Origin: DAINBT01 sp036732785
GTDB lineage: Bacteria > Planctomycetota > Phycisphaerae > Sedimentisphaerales > SM23-30
Length of the DNA stretch: 26,699 nt
Assembly: GCA_964537505.1 (NCBI GenBank)
Contig: CAZICK010000052.1
Location: 1-26,699 of the forward strand
Direction of reading: 5' to 3'
Shown here: positions 16,863-24,357 of the stretch, piece after piece
Layout: each line of letters begins with the position of its first letter
Position numbering within the stretch: the first letter of the stretch is position 1
The notes under the pieces: model-generated
What the model was told of the DNA's origin: nothing
Database searches by the model: none
Seen by the model: the letters and a program-made list of their open reading frames with translations, nothing else
Made by a program: the position numbers and the translations under genes

Positions 16863-17390
16863 ATGACACAAGAGGCCATCACTTCAAACAAAGAAGATTT
16901 CAATCTGCAGGAAGAAATAGAACCAAAAGATATCCTGACAATTTTAGCTGCGCACGACAGCAGTATGGGGGGTCTGATCGCCATTCTCGAAGAGATTCAG
17001 ATTCGATATGGTTATCTTCCTGAAAAGTCGCTCAGAATTGTAGGCGAAAAAATGGGCCGTTCACTGGTCGATATATATGGGGTTGCCACGTTCTACAGTT
17101 CGTTCAGCCTGAAACCACGAGGAAAACATCTTATTTCTGTGTGTCTTGGCACAGCCTGTCATGTTCGCGGTGCACCAAGGATTGCCGAAGAGTTCGAGCG
17201 ACAACTGGGCATACAGGCCGGTGAGACATCCGCAGACCGGGAATTCACTTTGGAGACGGTCAACTGTCTCGGCGCCTGCGCACTCGGTCCGATTGTTGTT
17301 GTAGATGGCCAATATTTCTCAAATGTGAAAACGTCAAAGGTAAAACACATATTGGAGCAGGCAGTTCATGGTGAAGCTGAATTCGATTGA
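16863..17390 (+). CDS. NuoE/HydC-like thioredoxin-fold [2Fe-2S] subunit
   Basis: The 175-aa protein starts at ATG 16863, one base after the previous stop, with GAGGAG at 16847-16852. A start at 16800 inside the previous gene would add a non-conserved extension. It has the helical N-terminal domain (LIAILEEIQIRYGYLP, YGVATFYSSFSLKPRG) and the thioredoxin-like ferredoxin domain with all four ligands: Cys94 and Cys99 (C-x4-C) and Cys135 and Cys139 (C-x3-C). In complex I, HydABC hydrogenases and Bfu/Stn complexes this subunit pairs with the NuoF-like flavoprotein and passes electrons through its cluster. It overlaps the next gene by 23 bases, which supports complex formation. Stn-type complexes call the equivalent subunit StnC. 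Confidence 0.93.
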   Translation: MTQEAITSNKEDFNLQEEIEPKDILTILAAHDSSMGGLIAILEEIQIRYGYLPEKSLRIVGEKMGRSLVDIYGVATFYSSFSLKPRGKHLISVCLGTACHVRGAPRIAEEFERQLGIQAGETSADREFTLETVNCLGACALGPIVVVDGQYFSNVKTSKVKHILEQAVHGEAEFD

Positions 17391-20300
17391 ACAATTCAAG
17401 GTTTTTCAGGGCCGACTTTTCGGCCAACAGGATTCAAATATTCCAACCATTGTCATTCCCGCTGGTACTTGTGGGCGAGCCAGTGGCGCTGACGATCTTA
17501 TTCACATAACTAAACAGGAGATTTTGAACAAGGACCTTACCGAGAAAGTTCACCTGCGTGTCACAGGATGCCATGGGTTCTGTCAAATGGAACCTTCTGT
17601 GCTGATCGAGCCTGACAGGACCTTTTATCCAAAAGTTTCACCTGAGGAAATGCCCCGAATAGTCGAGGCCGCGGCTAAAAGGGAGGTACTCAATGATTTG
17701 CTTTTCTCTGATCCACAAACGGGCAAACAGGTTCGCTGCCAGGAGGATTTGCCATTTTTCAAGAATCAGGTTCGAACTATTCTTGCCCACAGCGAAAAGA
17801 TCGATCCGGTGTGCATTGAGGATTACATCGAAAATGGAGGCTACTCGTCAACAGCCGGGATTTTAGAAAAAAACGATCCGCGGTGGGTTGTCGATGAGAT
17901 CAAAAATTCCGGACTACGCGGCCGTGGAGGTGGTGGTTTTCCTACTGGTTTGAAATGGGAGTTACTCGCCAAGCAGCCAAATGGAAATGGCAAGTTTCTT
18001 ATATGTAACGCAGACGAGGGCGACCCGGGCGCTTACATGGATCGAAGTGTATTAGAAGGCAACCCACACATTATCATCGAGGGTATGATCATAGGAGCAT
18101 ACGGAACCGGTGCGACTGAAGGTATTGTTTATGTCCGTAACGAATACCCAATTGCGATTAAGCATTTCACTATCGCGTTGGAGCAGGCACATAAATACGG
18201 GTTTTTAGGTGAGAATATTCTTGGAACCGGTTTCTCCTTCGATATCAAGCTGGTAAGGGGTGCCGGCGCATTTGTTTGTGGTGAGGAGACGGCGTTGATC
18301 CGCTCGATTGAAGGGAAAATGGGTGAGCCGCGTCAGCGTCCGCCATACCCAATCCAAAAAGGAGTCAACGGGAAGCCCACAGTTATCAATAACGTCGAAA
18401 CCTGGGCAAATATCCCCATCATCATCGAAAAGGGCGCCGACGAATTCACCAAGACAGGCACCAAAAATAACTCCGGTACAAAGATATTCAGCCTGGTCGG
18501 CAAGATAAAAAATACCGGCCTGGTCGAAGTTCCGATGGGTATCACCATCAAGGAAATCATATACGGCATCGGCGGAGGCTCGCCGGGAAAGGCTATGATA
18601 AAGGCCGTTCAGACCGGAGGGCCATCGGGAGGATGTATTCCTGCCGATATGTTTGATCTGCCCATTGACTACGACAGCCTAACAAAGGCAGGTTCGATCA
18701 TGGGCTCCGGCGGCATGATTGTCATGGACGAGAACACCTGCATGGTTGATATTGCCAAATATTTCATGAATTTCCTCAAGGCCGAATCGTGCGGTAAGTG
18801 TTTTTCCTGCCGTAAGGGTACGCAGAGAATGTATGAGATTCTCGATGACATCTCGAATGGAAAAGGGACGTTGGAGCATCTGGACCTTCTTGAAGAATTA
18901 GCACACGTTGTAAAAGACACTACGATGTGTGGCTTGGGTCAGACAGCATCTAATCCGGTCCTAAGCACCCTGCGATATTTTCGTGACGAGTATGAGAGGC
19001 ATGTGGTTGATAAGAAATGTGACGCTTTCGTTTGTAAAGGTTTGGTTGGCGCCCCATGCCAATCCGCCTGCCCGTTAGATACCGAACCATGGCGTTATGT
19101 CAGCCTGATTGAAAAGGGAAGGTACGAAGAAGCCTATCAGGTTATCAGAGAGGCAAACCCATTTCCGTCAGTCTGTGCGAGGGTTTGTGATCGCAAGTGC
19201 GAACACCGCTGTAACCTTGAGGTAAGCGGGGGTGAAGCCGTCGCTATCCGGACCTTAAAGAGATTTATCACCGATCGTGTTGATCCAGCAACTTATGTTC
19301 CTGTAAAAGTTCCAGGAGCAGGCAAAAACACCAACAAGGTAGCGGTTGTAGGCGCAGGTCCTGCGGGTCTGGCAACTGCCCACTATCTTTCCCTGATTGG
19401 CTATAAAGTGACGCTTATCGAAGCGGAAAAAGAGCTTGGAGGAATGCTTATCAGTTGTATTCCGTCTTATCGCCTGCCTCGGGAAGTGGTGAGGAAGGAG
19501 ATAAAATCGCTGCTCAATGAAAACATTACCATTAGATGCCAAACCTTGCTTGGCCGTGACACAACCATCGACGAACTCCTTAATGATAACTTCAAGGCGA
19601 TTTTCCTGGCAATGGGCGCAAATAAAAGCTGGCGGTTGGGTCTCGATGGGGAAGATATAAAGGAGGTCTATCCCTCGATGGAATTCCTTAAGGCATACAA
19701 TTTAAGAGGTGAGGAACTGGCTAAAAAACGTGTGGTTGTCGTTGGAGGCGGCAACTCCGCTGTGGATGCCGCCAGGGTGGCACTACGGCAAAAAGAAGTT
19801 GAGGCCGTGACTCTTCTCTATCGCCGCACTCGTCATGAAATGCCCGCCTTTGAAGAAGAAGTGGAAGCGGCTTTGGCAGAAGGCGTAAACATCCATACAC
19901 TCGTTTCACCGGTAAAAATATACGCCAGAGAAAAAGAAATCGAAACCGCTGTTGAAGAAGGTGTAAAACTGGAAACTCTGGTCTCGCCAATTGAGATACA
20001 TTACAAGGCTGGGCGCCTGGTTGATATCGAATGCATAAGGAACAAACTGGGGGATATAGATTCGAGCGGCCGACACCGGCCGATTCCTGTGCCGGGTACT
20101 GAGTTTAAAATACCGCTTGATACCTTGATCGTAGCGATTGGTGAACGACCGGACAGTGATTGTCTCGCTTCCATGGGATTACAGGTTGATAAGGGTGGAA
20201 AATTACAGGTTGATACAGAAACCTTTCAAACCAATCGACCGGGGGTGTTCGCAGGCGGTGATTTGACTACCGGTCCCAATACCGTTACGGACGCCATTGC

Positions 20301-20619
20301 AGCCGGCAAAAAGGCGGCAGCGGTTATTGATCGTTACCTTAATGGCAGGGAACTGAGGGAATCGCCGAAAATAAATATTCCACAAGTTTTCCTGGAACCT
20401 GCTGTAGTCGATGACGAAGAACTTGCCGAAGCGATGAGGGTAAAACCTCCAACTCTTCCGGTAGAAGCAAGAAAAAATAACTTTGCCGAAGTGGAGTTGG
20501 CAATATCAGTTGAGCAGGCAACACGTGAAGCCAAAAGGTGCCTGAGATGTGACCTGGAATTCACTCAATGCCACAACGATGAAGCCCAATGTGTCACTGT
20601 AGAAGGGGAATCGGTATGA
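17368..20619 (+). CDS. NuoF-GltD fusion flavoprotein (Stn/Bfu-type NAD(H)/NADP(H) subunit)
   Basis: The 1083-aa fusion begins with a thioredoxin-like Fe-S domain (Cys35, Cys68, Cys72). The NuoF/HydB core has the FMN loop SGLRGRGGGGFPTG (181-194), the NADH region GAGAFVCGEETAL and the [4Fe-4S] ligands Cys475, Cys478, Cys481 and Cys521. From about 551 a GltD-type module follows: a double [4Fe-4S] region (Cys551, 556, 564, 568, 603, 607, 611, 615), FAD motif GAGPAG (662-667), and NADPH motif GGGNSAVD (793-800) with RRTRHEMPA. This layout matches the large subunit of Sporomusa-type Nfn and related Bfu electron-bifurcating enzymes. It can in principle exchange electrons with both NAD(H) and NADP(H). 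Residues 831-882 hold a 26-residue tandem duplication. It shares ATGA with the next gene. Confidence 0.93.
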   Translation: MVKLNSIEQFKVFQGRLFGQQDSNIPTIVIPAGTCGRASGADDLIHITKQEILNKDLTEKVHLRVTGCHGFCQMEPSVLIEPDRTFYPKVSPEEMPRIVEAAAKREVLNDLLFSDPQTGKQVRCQEDLPFFKNQVRTILAHSEKIDPVCIEDYIENGGYSSTAGILEKNDPRWVVDEIKNSGLRGRGGGGFPTGLKWELLAKQPNGNGKFLICNADEGDPGAYMDRSVLEGNPHIIIEGMIIGAYGTGATEGIVYVRNEYPIAIKHFTIALEQAHKYGFLGENILGTGFSFDIKLVRGAGAFVCGEETALIRSIEGKMGEPRQRPPYPIQKGVNGKPTVINNVETWANIPIIIEKGADEFTKTGTKNNSGTKIFSLVGKIKNTGLVEVPMGITIKEIIYGIGGGSPGKAMIKAVQTGGPSGGCIPADMFDLPIDYDSLTKAGSIMGSGGMIVMDENTCMVDIAKYFMNFLKAESCGKCFSCRKGTQRMYEILDDISNGKGTLEHLDLLEELAHVVKDTTMCGLGQTASNPVLSTLRYFRDEYERHVVDKKCDAFVCKGLVGAPCQSACPLDTEPWRYVSLIEKGRYEEAYQVIREANPFPSVCARVCDRKCEHRCNLEVSGGEAVAIRTLKRFITDRVDPATYVPVKVPGAGKNTNKVAVVGAGPAGLATAHYLSLIGYKVTLIEAEKELGGMLISCIPSYRLPREVVRKEIKSLLNENITIRCQTLLGRDTTIDELLNDNFKAIFLAMGANKSWRLGLDGEDIKEVYPSMEFLKAYNLRGEELAKKRVVVVGGGNSAVDAARVALRQKEVEAVTLLYRRTRHEMPAFEEEVEAALAEGVNIHTLVSPVKIYAREKEIETAVEEGVKLETLVSPIEIHYKAGRLVDIECIRNKLGDIDSSGRHRPIPVPGTEFKIPLDTLIVAIGERPDSDCLASMGLQVDKGGKLQVDTETFQTNRPGVFAGGDLTTGPNTVTDAIAAGKKAAAVIDRYLNGRELRESPKINIPQVFLEPAVVDDEELAEAMRVKPPTLPVEARKNNFAEVELAISVEQATREAKRCLRCDLEFTQCHNDEAQCVTVEGESV

Positions 20620-21302
20620 TTACATTAAAAATAAACGGCTTGGATGTTTCGGTGGAGAAGGGCGCCACTTTGTTGGAAGCGGCTAGGTTTCTTGGGTTTC
20701 CGATCCCGACCCTGTGTCATATAGACGGGCTATCGCCTTACGGCGCCTGTCGGCTATGCGTAGTGGAAATAGGAGAAGGACCAAAAGCAAAGCTGGTTTC
20801 TTCATGTACTTACCCGGCTGAGGAAGGGCTGAACGTACGTACAGCATCGGAACGTGTTATTCGGGCGCGTAAAATGATTTTGGAGCTACTGTTGGCTTCC
20901 TGTCCACAATCCAAAACGATTCAAGACCTCGCTTCCAAACACGGGGTAATGCACCAGCGTTTCAAACAGGAACATGAAGACTGCATTCTTTGTGGTCTGT
21001 GCGTGCGAATGTGCGAAGAACAAATGATGGCCAAGGCCATCGGGTTCCGCAACCGGGGCGAAAAAAGAAGTATTGGAACACCATTCGACGTAAAGTCCGA
21101 TGTATGCCGACTGTGTGGTGGTTGCATGTATATTTGCCCGGCCTGCCAGCTCCGCTGTACATACAACGAACCGGAAAAAGCGATTTGCGGCGGCTGTATG
21201 AATCTGTCTCCGCCTTGTCTCGAAAAAGAGCAATTCGATGATATGATGTGCTATATGGATCCATGTGTCGCCTGCGAAATACAAAACAACAAACAAATAT
21301 GA
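20616..21302 (+). CDS. HydA/NuoG-type ferredoxin subunit lacking the hydrogenase domain, with extra Cys-rich tail
   Basis: The start is ATG 20616, which overlaps the previous stop as ATGA and is preceded by GAAGGGG; the product is 228 aa. An N-terminal [2Fe-2S] domain has Cys34, Cys45, Cys48 and Cys64. Two [4Fe-4S] motifs follow (Cys123, 126, 129, 133 and Cys164, 167, 170, 174). The His-Cys3 cluster motif usual between these in HydA/NuoG is absent; only Cys96 remains there. No H-cluster or NuoG molybdopterin-type domain follows, so this is not a hydrogenase. A C-terminal tail adds Cys191, 194, 201, 212, 217 and 220, besides Cys177 and 181. It probably wires the flavoprotein to the next subunit or to ferredoxin. 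Equivalent in position to StnA. Confidence 0.9.
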   Translation: MITLKINGLDVSVEKGATLLEAARFLGFPIPTLCHIDGLSPYGACRLCVVEIGEGPKAKLVSSCTYPAEEGLNVRTASERVIRARKMILELLLASCPQSKTIQDLASKHGVMHQRFKQEHEDCILCGLCVRMCEEQMMAKAIGFRNRGEKRSIGTPFDVKSDVCRLCGGCMYICPACQLRCTYNEPEKAICGGCMNLSPPCLEKEQFDDMMCYMDPCVACEIQNNKQI

Positions 21303-21344
21303 CGATGCCGTCAAGTATAAATAACGTATAAGGAGCAAAATACA

Positions 21345-22934
21345 ATGTCAGTTACGCTTTCCAAAGTAAACGCATCGGCTGCGACTCTTACCAAAAACAG
21401 GACTGAAGGTTCGGTTGTGCCGGCCTCGGGTATGTGTGTTACCTGTGTGGACGGCTGTATCGGTATGTGCGAGATCGGCAAGAGCGCTTATCGCGGCCAT
21501 GAAGTCATCTATCCACAGCCTTATGGGGTGATAACAACCGCTGCGGAGAAAACCTATCCCGTTGATTATTCCCATTTCAATATAATGGGAACCGCTGTCG
21601 GCGCACATGGCATCGAACCGGACAGCGACAAAGCTATCTTCCCAGCCGTCAATCTGGAAGTTGTTTTGGGTCACGATAATGGGATAAAATTCCACTATCC
21701 GTGGATCATCCCCGGCATCGGTTCGACAGATGTTGCAAGAAACAACTGGGAAGGACTGGCTATTGGCTCCGCCCTGGCGGGGACCGGTCTGACTATCGGC
21801 GAAAACGTCTGCGGTATGGATATGGAAGCTGTCATCGAAAGCGGACGGGTAGTTGATACAGCCGATCTGAAACGCCGAGTAAAGCTTTATAAAAATTATC
21901 AGCAGGATGGTTACGGCGCAATTATTGTACAGGCAAACGTTGAAGATACCAGGCTGGGCGTACAGGAATACGCTATCGAAAAGCTGGGAGTGGAATGTGT
22001 CGAACTCAAGTGGGGTCAGGGTGCGAAGGATATTGGCGGTGAAGTCAAAATCGCAGATATCAAAAAGGCCCAAACACTCTACGAACGAGGCTACATGGTC
22101 ATTCCGAACCCCACCAACCCGGATGTCATCAAGGCATTCCAGCATGGCTCTTTTAAGGATTTCGAACGGCATTCACGGGTAGGAATGGTGACTGAAGAAT
22201 CATTTGCCAAACGGGTAGAGGAGCTACGTTCTGCCGGCGCCAAATATGTTTTTCTCAAAACAGGCGCCTATCGACCGGCTGATCTGGCACGGGCCGTTTC
22301 CTTTGCTTCCAGGTACAAAATTGACCTTTTGACTGTCGATGGTGCGGGCGGTGGCACCGGCATGAGCCCCTGGCGCATGATGAACGAGTGGGGTGTCCCG
22401 CCTGTAGAGTTGCACTCGCTTCTGTATCAGTATGCCAAAAAACTTGCCGACAAGGGCAGATATCTGCCGGCTCTGGCTGTAGCCGGCGGGTTTACCTTTG
22501 AGGATCAAATCTTCAAAGGACTTGCTCTGGGTGCACCGTTTGTCAAACTGGTCGGCATGGCCCGTGGGCCTGTCGCCGCGGCAATGGTAGGCAAAACAAT
22601 AGGACGTACAATTAACGACCACCTGATCCCGGTGTATATCGAGCGTTTCGGCCGTTCGAAAGACGACATCTTTGTGACCGCAGGCACACTTCGTAACAAA
22701 CTGGGAGACGATGAATTCGAAAAACTACCAACCGGCGCTTTGGGCCTTTACACATATTACGAACGCATTGCCCAGGGCTTGCGACAAATAATGGCCGGAA
22801 GTCGAAAGTTTGCACTGAAACACATAGCACGCGATGACATAGCTACTCTAACCCACGAGGCGGCAGAGGTCAGCGGAATTCAGTATATGATGGATGTAGA
22901 TCAAAAGGAAGCTGAAGCGATCCTTAACAGCTAA
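21345..22934 (+). CDS. FMN-binding glutamate synthase-family protein with N-terminal Cys4 motif
   Basis: This 529-aa protein is preceded by AAGGAG (21330-21335). It is the central FMN/synthase barrel of glutamate synthase (PF01645 type): IIPGIGSTDVARNNWEGLAIG, VELKWGQGAKDIGG, FMN loop DGAGGGTGMSP (332-342) and AVAGGFTFEDQIFKGLALGA. It has no glutaminase domain and no GXGXG C-terminal domain, and none is encoded nearby. The Cys-rich 3Fe-4S motif that normally follows the FMN loop is missing: no Cys occurs after about residue 330. A C-x2-C-x3-C-x3-C motif (Cys31, 34, 38, 42) lies at the N-terminus instead and may hold an Fe-S cluster. It is the last gene of the sigma-54 operon and probably receives electrons from the NuoEF-GltD-type subunits. 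Substrate unknown. Confidence 0.9.
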   Translation: MSVTLSKVNASAATLTKNRTEGSVVPASGMCVTCVDGCIGMCEIGKSAYRGHEVIYPQPYGVITTAAEKTYPVDYSHFNIMGTAVGAHGIEPDSDKAIFPAVNLEVVLGHDNGIKFHYPWIIPGIGSTDVARNNWEGLAIGSALAGTGLTIGENVCGMDMEAVIESGRVVDTADLKRRVKLYKNYQQDGYGAIIVQANVEDTRLGVQEYAIEKLGVECVELKWGQGAKDIGGEVKIADIKKAQTLYERGYMVIPNPTNPDVIKAFQHGSFKDFERHSRVGMVTEESFAKRVEELRSAGAKYVFLKTGAYRPADLARAVSFASRYKIDLLTVDGAGGGTGMSPWRMMNEWGVPPVELHSLLYQYAKKLADKGRYLPALAVAGGFTFEDQIFKGLALGAPFVKLVGMARGPVAAAMVGKTIGRTINDHLIPVYIERFGRSKDDIFVTAGTLRNKLGDDEFEKLPTGALGLYTYYERIAQGLRQIMAGSRKFALKHIARDDIATLTHEAAEVSGIQYMMDVDQKEAEAILNS

Positions 22935-23137
22935 AAATAGCGCCAGGATTCTTCCCGAGTTTCAATCTCTCTGCGTCTTGGCTGCCATTTGTCAAACTTA
23001 AGGGAGCCTCTAAAAATTGCTTTTGTCACGAGAACGAGCGAAATTTCCGTCAGCGAGGCAGAGGTCAAAAATCGCCGCAGGCATAGTTGAAACTATGTTG
23101 AGGACGATAATTCTCATTGCGGAAAGAAAACATGTGA
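22935..23137. other. Convergent intergenic region with a palindrome
   Basis: This lies between two genes ending toward each other. CATAGTT-GA-AACTATG at 23082-23097 is a perfect 7-base palindrome. A minus-strand 35-codon ORF (23117-23010) has no ribosome site and is not called. No clear intrinsic terminator with a T run was seen. Confidence 0.45.
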
Positions 23138-23626
23138 TTAGCGATGCCCAACCGAACAAAAAAGCCTTACTTTCTTAAAGTATAAATACCAGAATACCGA
23201 AGCGGCTAGACAAAAATAAATAATACAAACAATTGGGCTGATAGGTTTTCCTTGAGGGTGCAAATCACCTGATAGAAATCTCATTATGAAAAATAAAACA
23301 TTCAGGCCCATAATGATCTGAATAGCGATCCACGCCCAATAACGCCCATAAAATAGTGCAAACAATATCACAACTCCTGATAATGACATGAAAAGCCTGA
23401 AAAAAGTATAAGCATTGATAGCTTCCAAGTGTTGGACTATCAGCAACAGCGAAGAGATAGCTTGCCAGGTCCATAGTATAATGCCTCCTAGAGTTAGTTC
23501 AGCTAAAAATCGGGGGCGTAGGCTCGTCTGGCATTTCGAACATCGAAAAAAACCTGGCCTATTTGCCTCATTACACTTCGGACACTTTATTACGTTAGTC
23601 GGGAAATCAACTTGCTCTTTTACCAT
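23138..23626 (-). CDS. Zinc-ribbon membrane protein of unknown function
   Basis: The 162-aa protein has an N-terminal zinc ribbon (Cys15-x2-Cys18-x10-Cys29-x2-Cys32) followed by four likely membrane segments near 45-65, 70-92, 95-118 and 133-151, ending in a short basic tail. AAGGAG lies 7 bases before the ATG at 23626, which supports the start. Small zinc-ribbon-plus-membrane proteins of this sort are common and mostly uncharacterised. The ribbon would face the cytoplasm if the positive residues near 33-40 obey the positive-inside rule. It is monocistronic in this window. Confidence 0.75.
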   Translation of the reverse strand: MVKEQVDFPTNVIKCPKCNEANRPGFFRCSKCQTSLRPRFLAELTLGGIILWTWQAISSLLLIVQHLEAINAYTFFRLFMSLSGVVILFALFYGRYWAWIAIQIIMGLNVLFFIMRFLSGDLHPQGKPISPIVCIIYFCLAASVFWYLYFKKVRLFCSVGHR

Positions 23627-23683
23627 CTGTTTGCTCCTTTTTCATTATTTTTGATTCAACTCCCATAAAGTTAGTGCCTTTTA

Positions 23684-23707
23684 CAAGGTTTTGCAAGCAA
23701 AACCTTG
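23684..23707. repeat. Perfect 11-base inverted repeat
   Basis: CAAGGTTTTGC-AA-GCAAAACCTTG is a perfect stem with a 2-base loop. It is nested in an outer pair CCATAAAG (about 23663-23670) and CTTTATGG (about 23718-23725). It lies upstream of the zinc-ribbon membrane gene and just before the extended -10 at 23739. It could be an operator or a relic of a mobile element. Confidence 0.55.
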
Positions 23708-23738
23708 GAGTTTAACGCTTTATGGCCTCCGGCAGGCA

Positions 23739-23888
23739 TGGTATAATATCCCTGCTATCATGGGCGATAGGCCAACGCACCACTGCGACCTGAGCACCCT
23801 CATAGTGCCATACGGCAACGGATTGGCATTATAATTATGCCGGTTGCGACAATGCGATAAACTCCAGCCTCGTAAGAGGCTGCTTTTC
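23739..23888 (+). ncRNA. Candidate structured small RNA (about 135 bases)
   Basis: An extended -10 box TGGTATAAT (23739-23747) would start a transcript near 23754. It contains a bulged hairpin GCAAC/GTTGC plus GGCAT/ATGCC (23815-23847) and an outer CACT/AGTG pair (about 23781-23808). It ends with CAGCCTC-GTAA-GAGGCTG (23865-23882) followed by CTTTT, which resembles an intrinsic terminator. There is no ORF with a ribosome site inside. It matches no RNA family I can recognise. The -35 (near TTTATG) is poor. Prediction by eye only. Confidence 0.35.
23865..23887 (+). terminator. Terminator-like hairpin
   Basis: A 7-base GC-rich stem CAGCCTC/GAGGCTG with a GTAA tetraloop is followed by CTTTT. No plus-strand protein gene precedes it within 900 bases, so it would serve a small RNA if it is active. 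Confidence 0.45.
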
Positions 23889-24181
23889 AACTATTTTCTA
23901 CCAACTTTATTGGATGAGAACCATATTTTTTGGGAGAAATTTGAGAATTTTCAGCCTTACCCAAAGGACACAATTCTCGCTCTTTCCACCTTCGGCAGAC
24001 CGGCAGTTTTTCATGCGATTTATCTCAAGATTGTCGGCTGCAATATTTTGCGAGCATCGGTACACGCAAAAATGCGAGAAATCGCATCCAAAATGGCCAA
24101 TATGCCCACATTTGGCCTTTATTCTGCATTTTTCAGGATGTGTAATGCTTCAATAATATTAATAGCCGCGCGCCTTCTTCC

Positions 24182-24198
24182 CGACCGCGTAGCGGTCG
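24182..24198. repeat. GC-rich hairpin repeat
   Basis: CGACCGC-GTA-GCGGTCG is a perfect 7-base stem with a 3-base loop, one of several REP-like elements in this intergenic stretch. Confidence 0.5.
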
Positions 24199-24271
24199 AA
24201 TATGCATAGCCGCAGGTGTAGGCCGCCAGGCCGAAACCCGTGGAACAACATCAACCCAACAATCTTCCGCG

Positions 24272-24292
24272 GTAGGGCGGGCCATGCCCGCC
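24272..24292. repeat. GTAGGGCGGGC-type palindromic repeat
   Basis: GGGCGGGC-CAT-GCCCGCC within 24272-24292 is a near-perfect hairpin of the dispersed GTAGGGCGGGCNNTGCCCGCC type. The element at 11544-11566 is a diverged member. Confidence 0.55.
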
Positions 24293-24357
24293 ATCTTCTC
24301 CGTCATCGCGAAGCCAGGTAGCCCGGGCTCCCCCCGCGAAAAGCCTGCCCTATACAG

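Larger units (their letters stand above)
23627..24357. other. Long repeat-rich stretch without a convincing protein gene
   Basis: About 730 bases separate two minus-strand genes. The stretch contains a strong 11-base hairpin (23684-23707), a possible small RNA (23739-23888), a 6-base GAAA-loop hairpin (24072-24087), a 7-base hairpin CGACCGC-GTA-GCGGTCG (24182-24198), an imperfect GGTGTAGGCC/GGCCGAAACC hairpin near 24215-24240 and a GTAGGGCGGGC repeat (24272-24292). ORFs of up to 121 codons here start at TTG without ribosome sites and look spurious. Confidence 0.6.

Noticed and set aside
16863..21302. An electron-bifurcating [FeFe]-hydrogenase (HydABC).
   Set aside because: The HydA-like subunit ends after its ferredoxin domains and has no H-cluster motifs, while the NuoF subunit is fused to a GltD module.
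21348..22172. Long minus-strand ORF (274 codons) opposite the FMN glutamate-synthase-type gene.
   Set aside because: It is a shadow of a strongly conserved plus-strand gene and has no family features.
23010..23117. A 35-codon minus-strand ORF just after the zinc-ribbon membrane gene.
   Set aside because: No ribosome site and it spans a palindrome; more likely part of an intergenic repeat.
23660..23760. Resemblance of the nested inverted repeats to an integron attC site or a GEMM c-di-GMP riboswitch (GGCCTCCGGC).
   Set aside because: The R'/R'' core sequences of attC do not fit and no integrase is present; only a short GC-rich fragment resembles GEMM and the rest of the conserved core is missing.
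23844..24209. A 121-codon plus-strand ORF and an 80-codon ORF in another frame (23914-24156).
   Set aside because: The first starts at TTG inside a hairpin with no ribosome site and reads through repeat-like sequence; neither resembles a protein family. Treated as non-coding.
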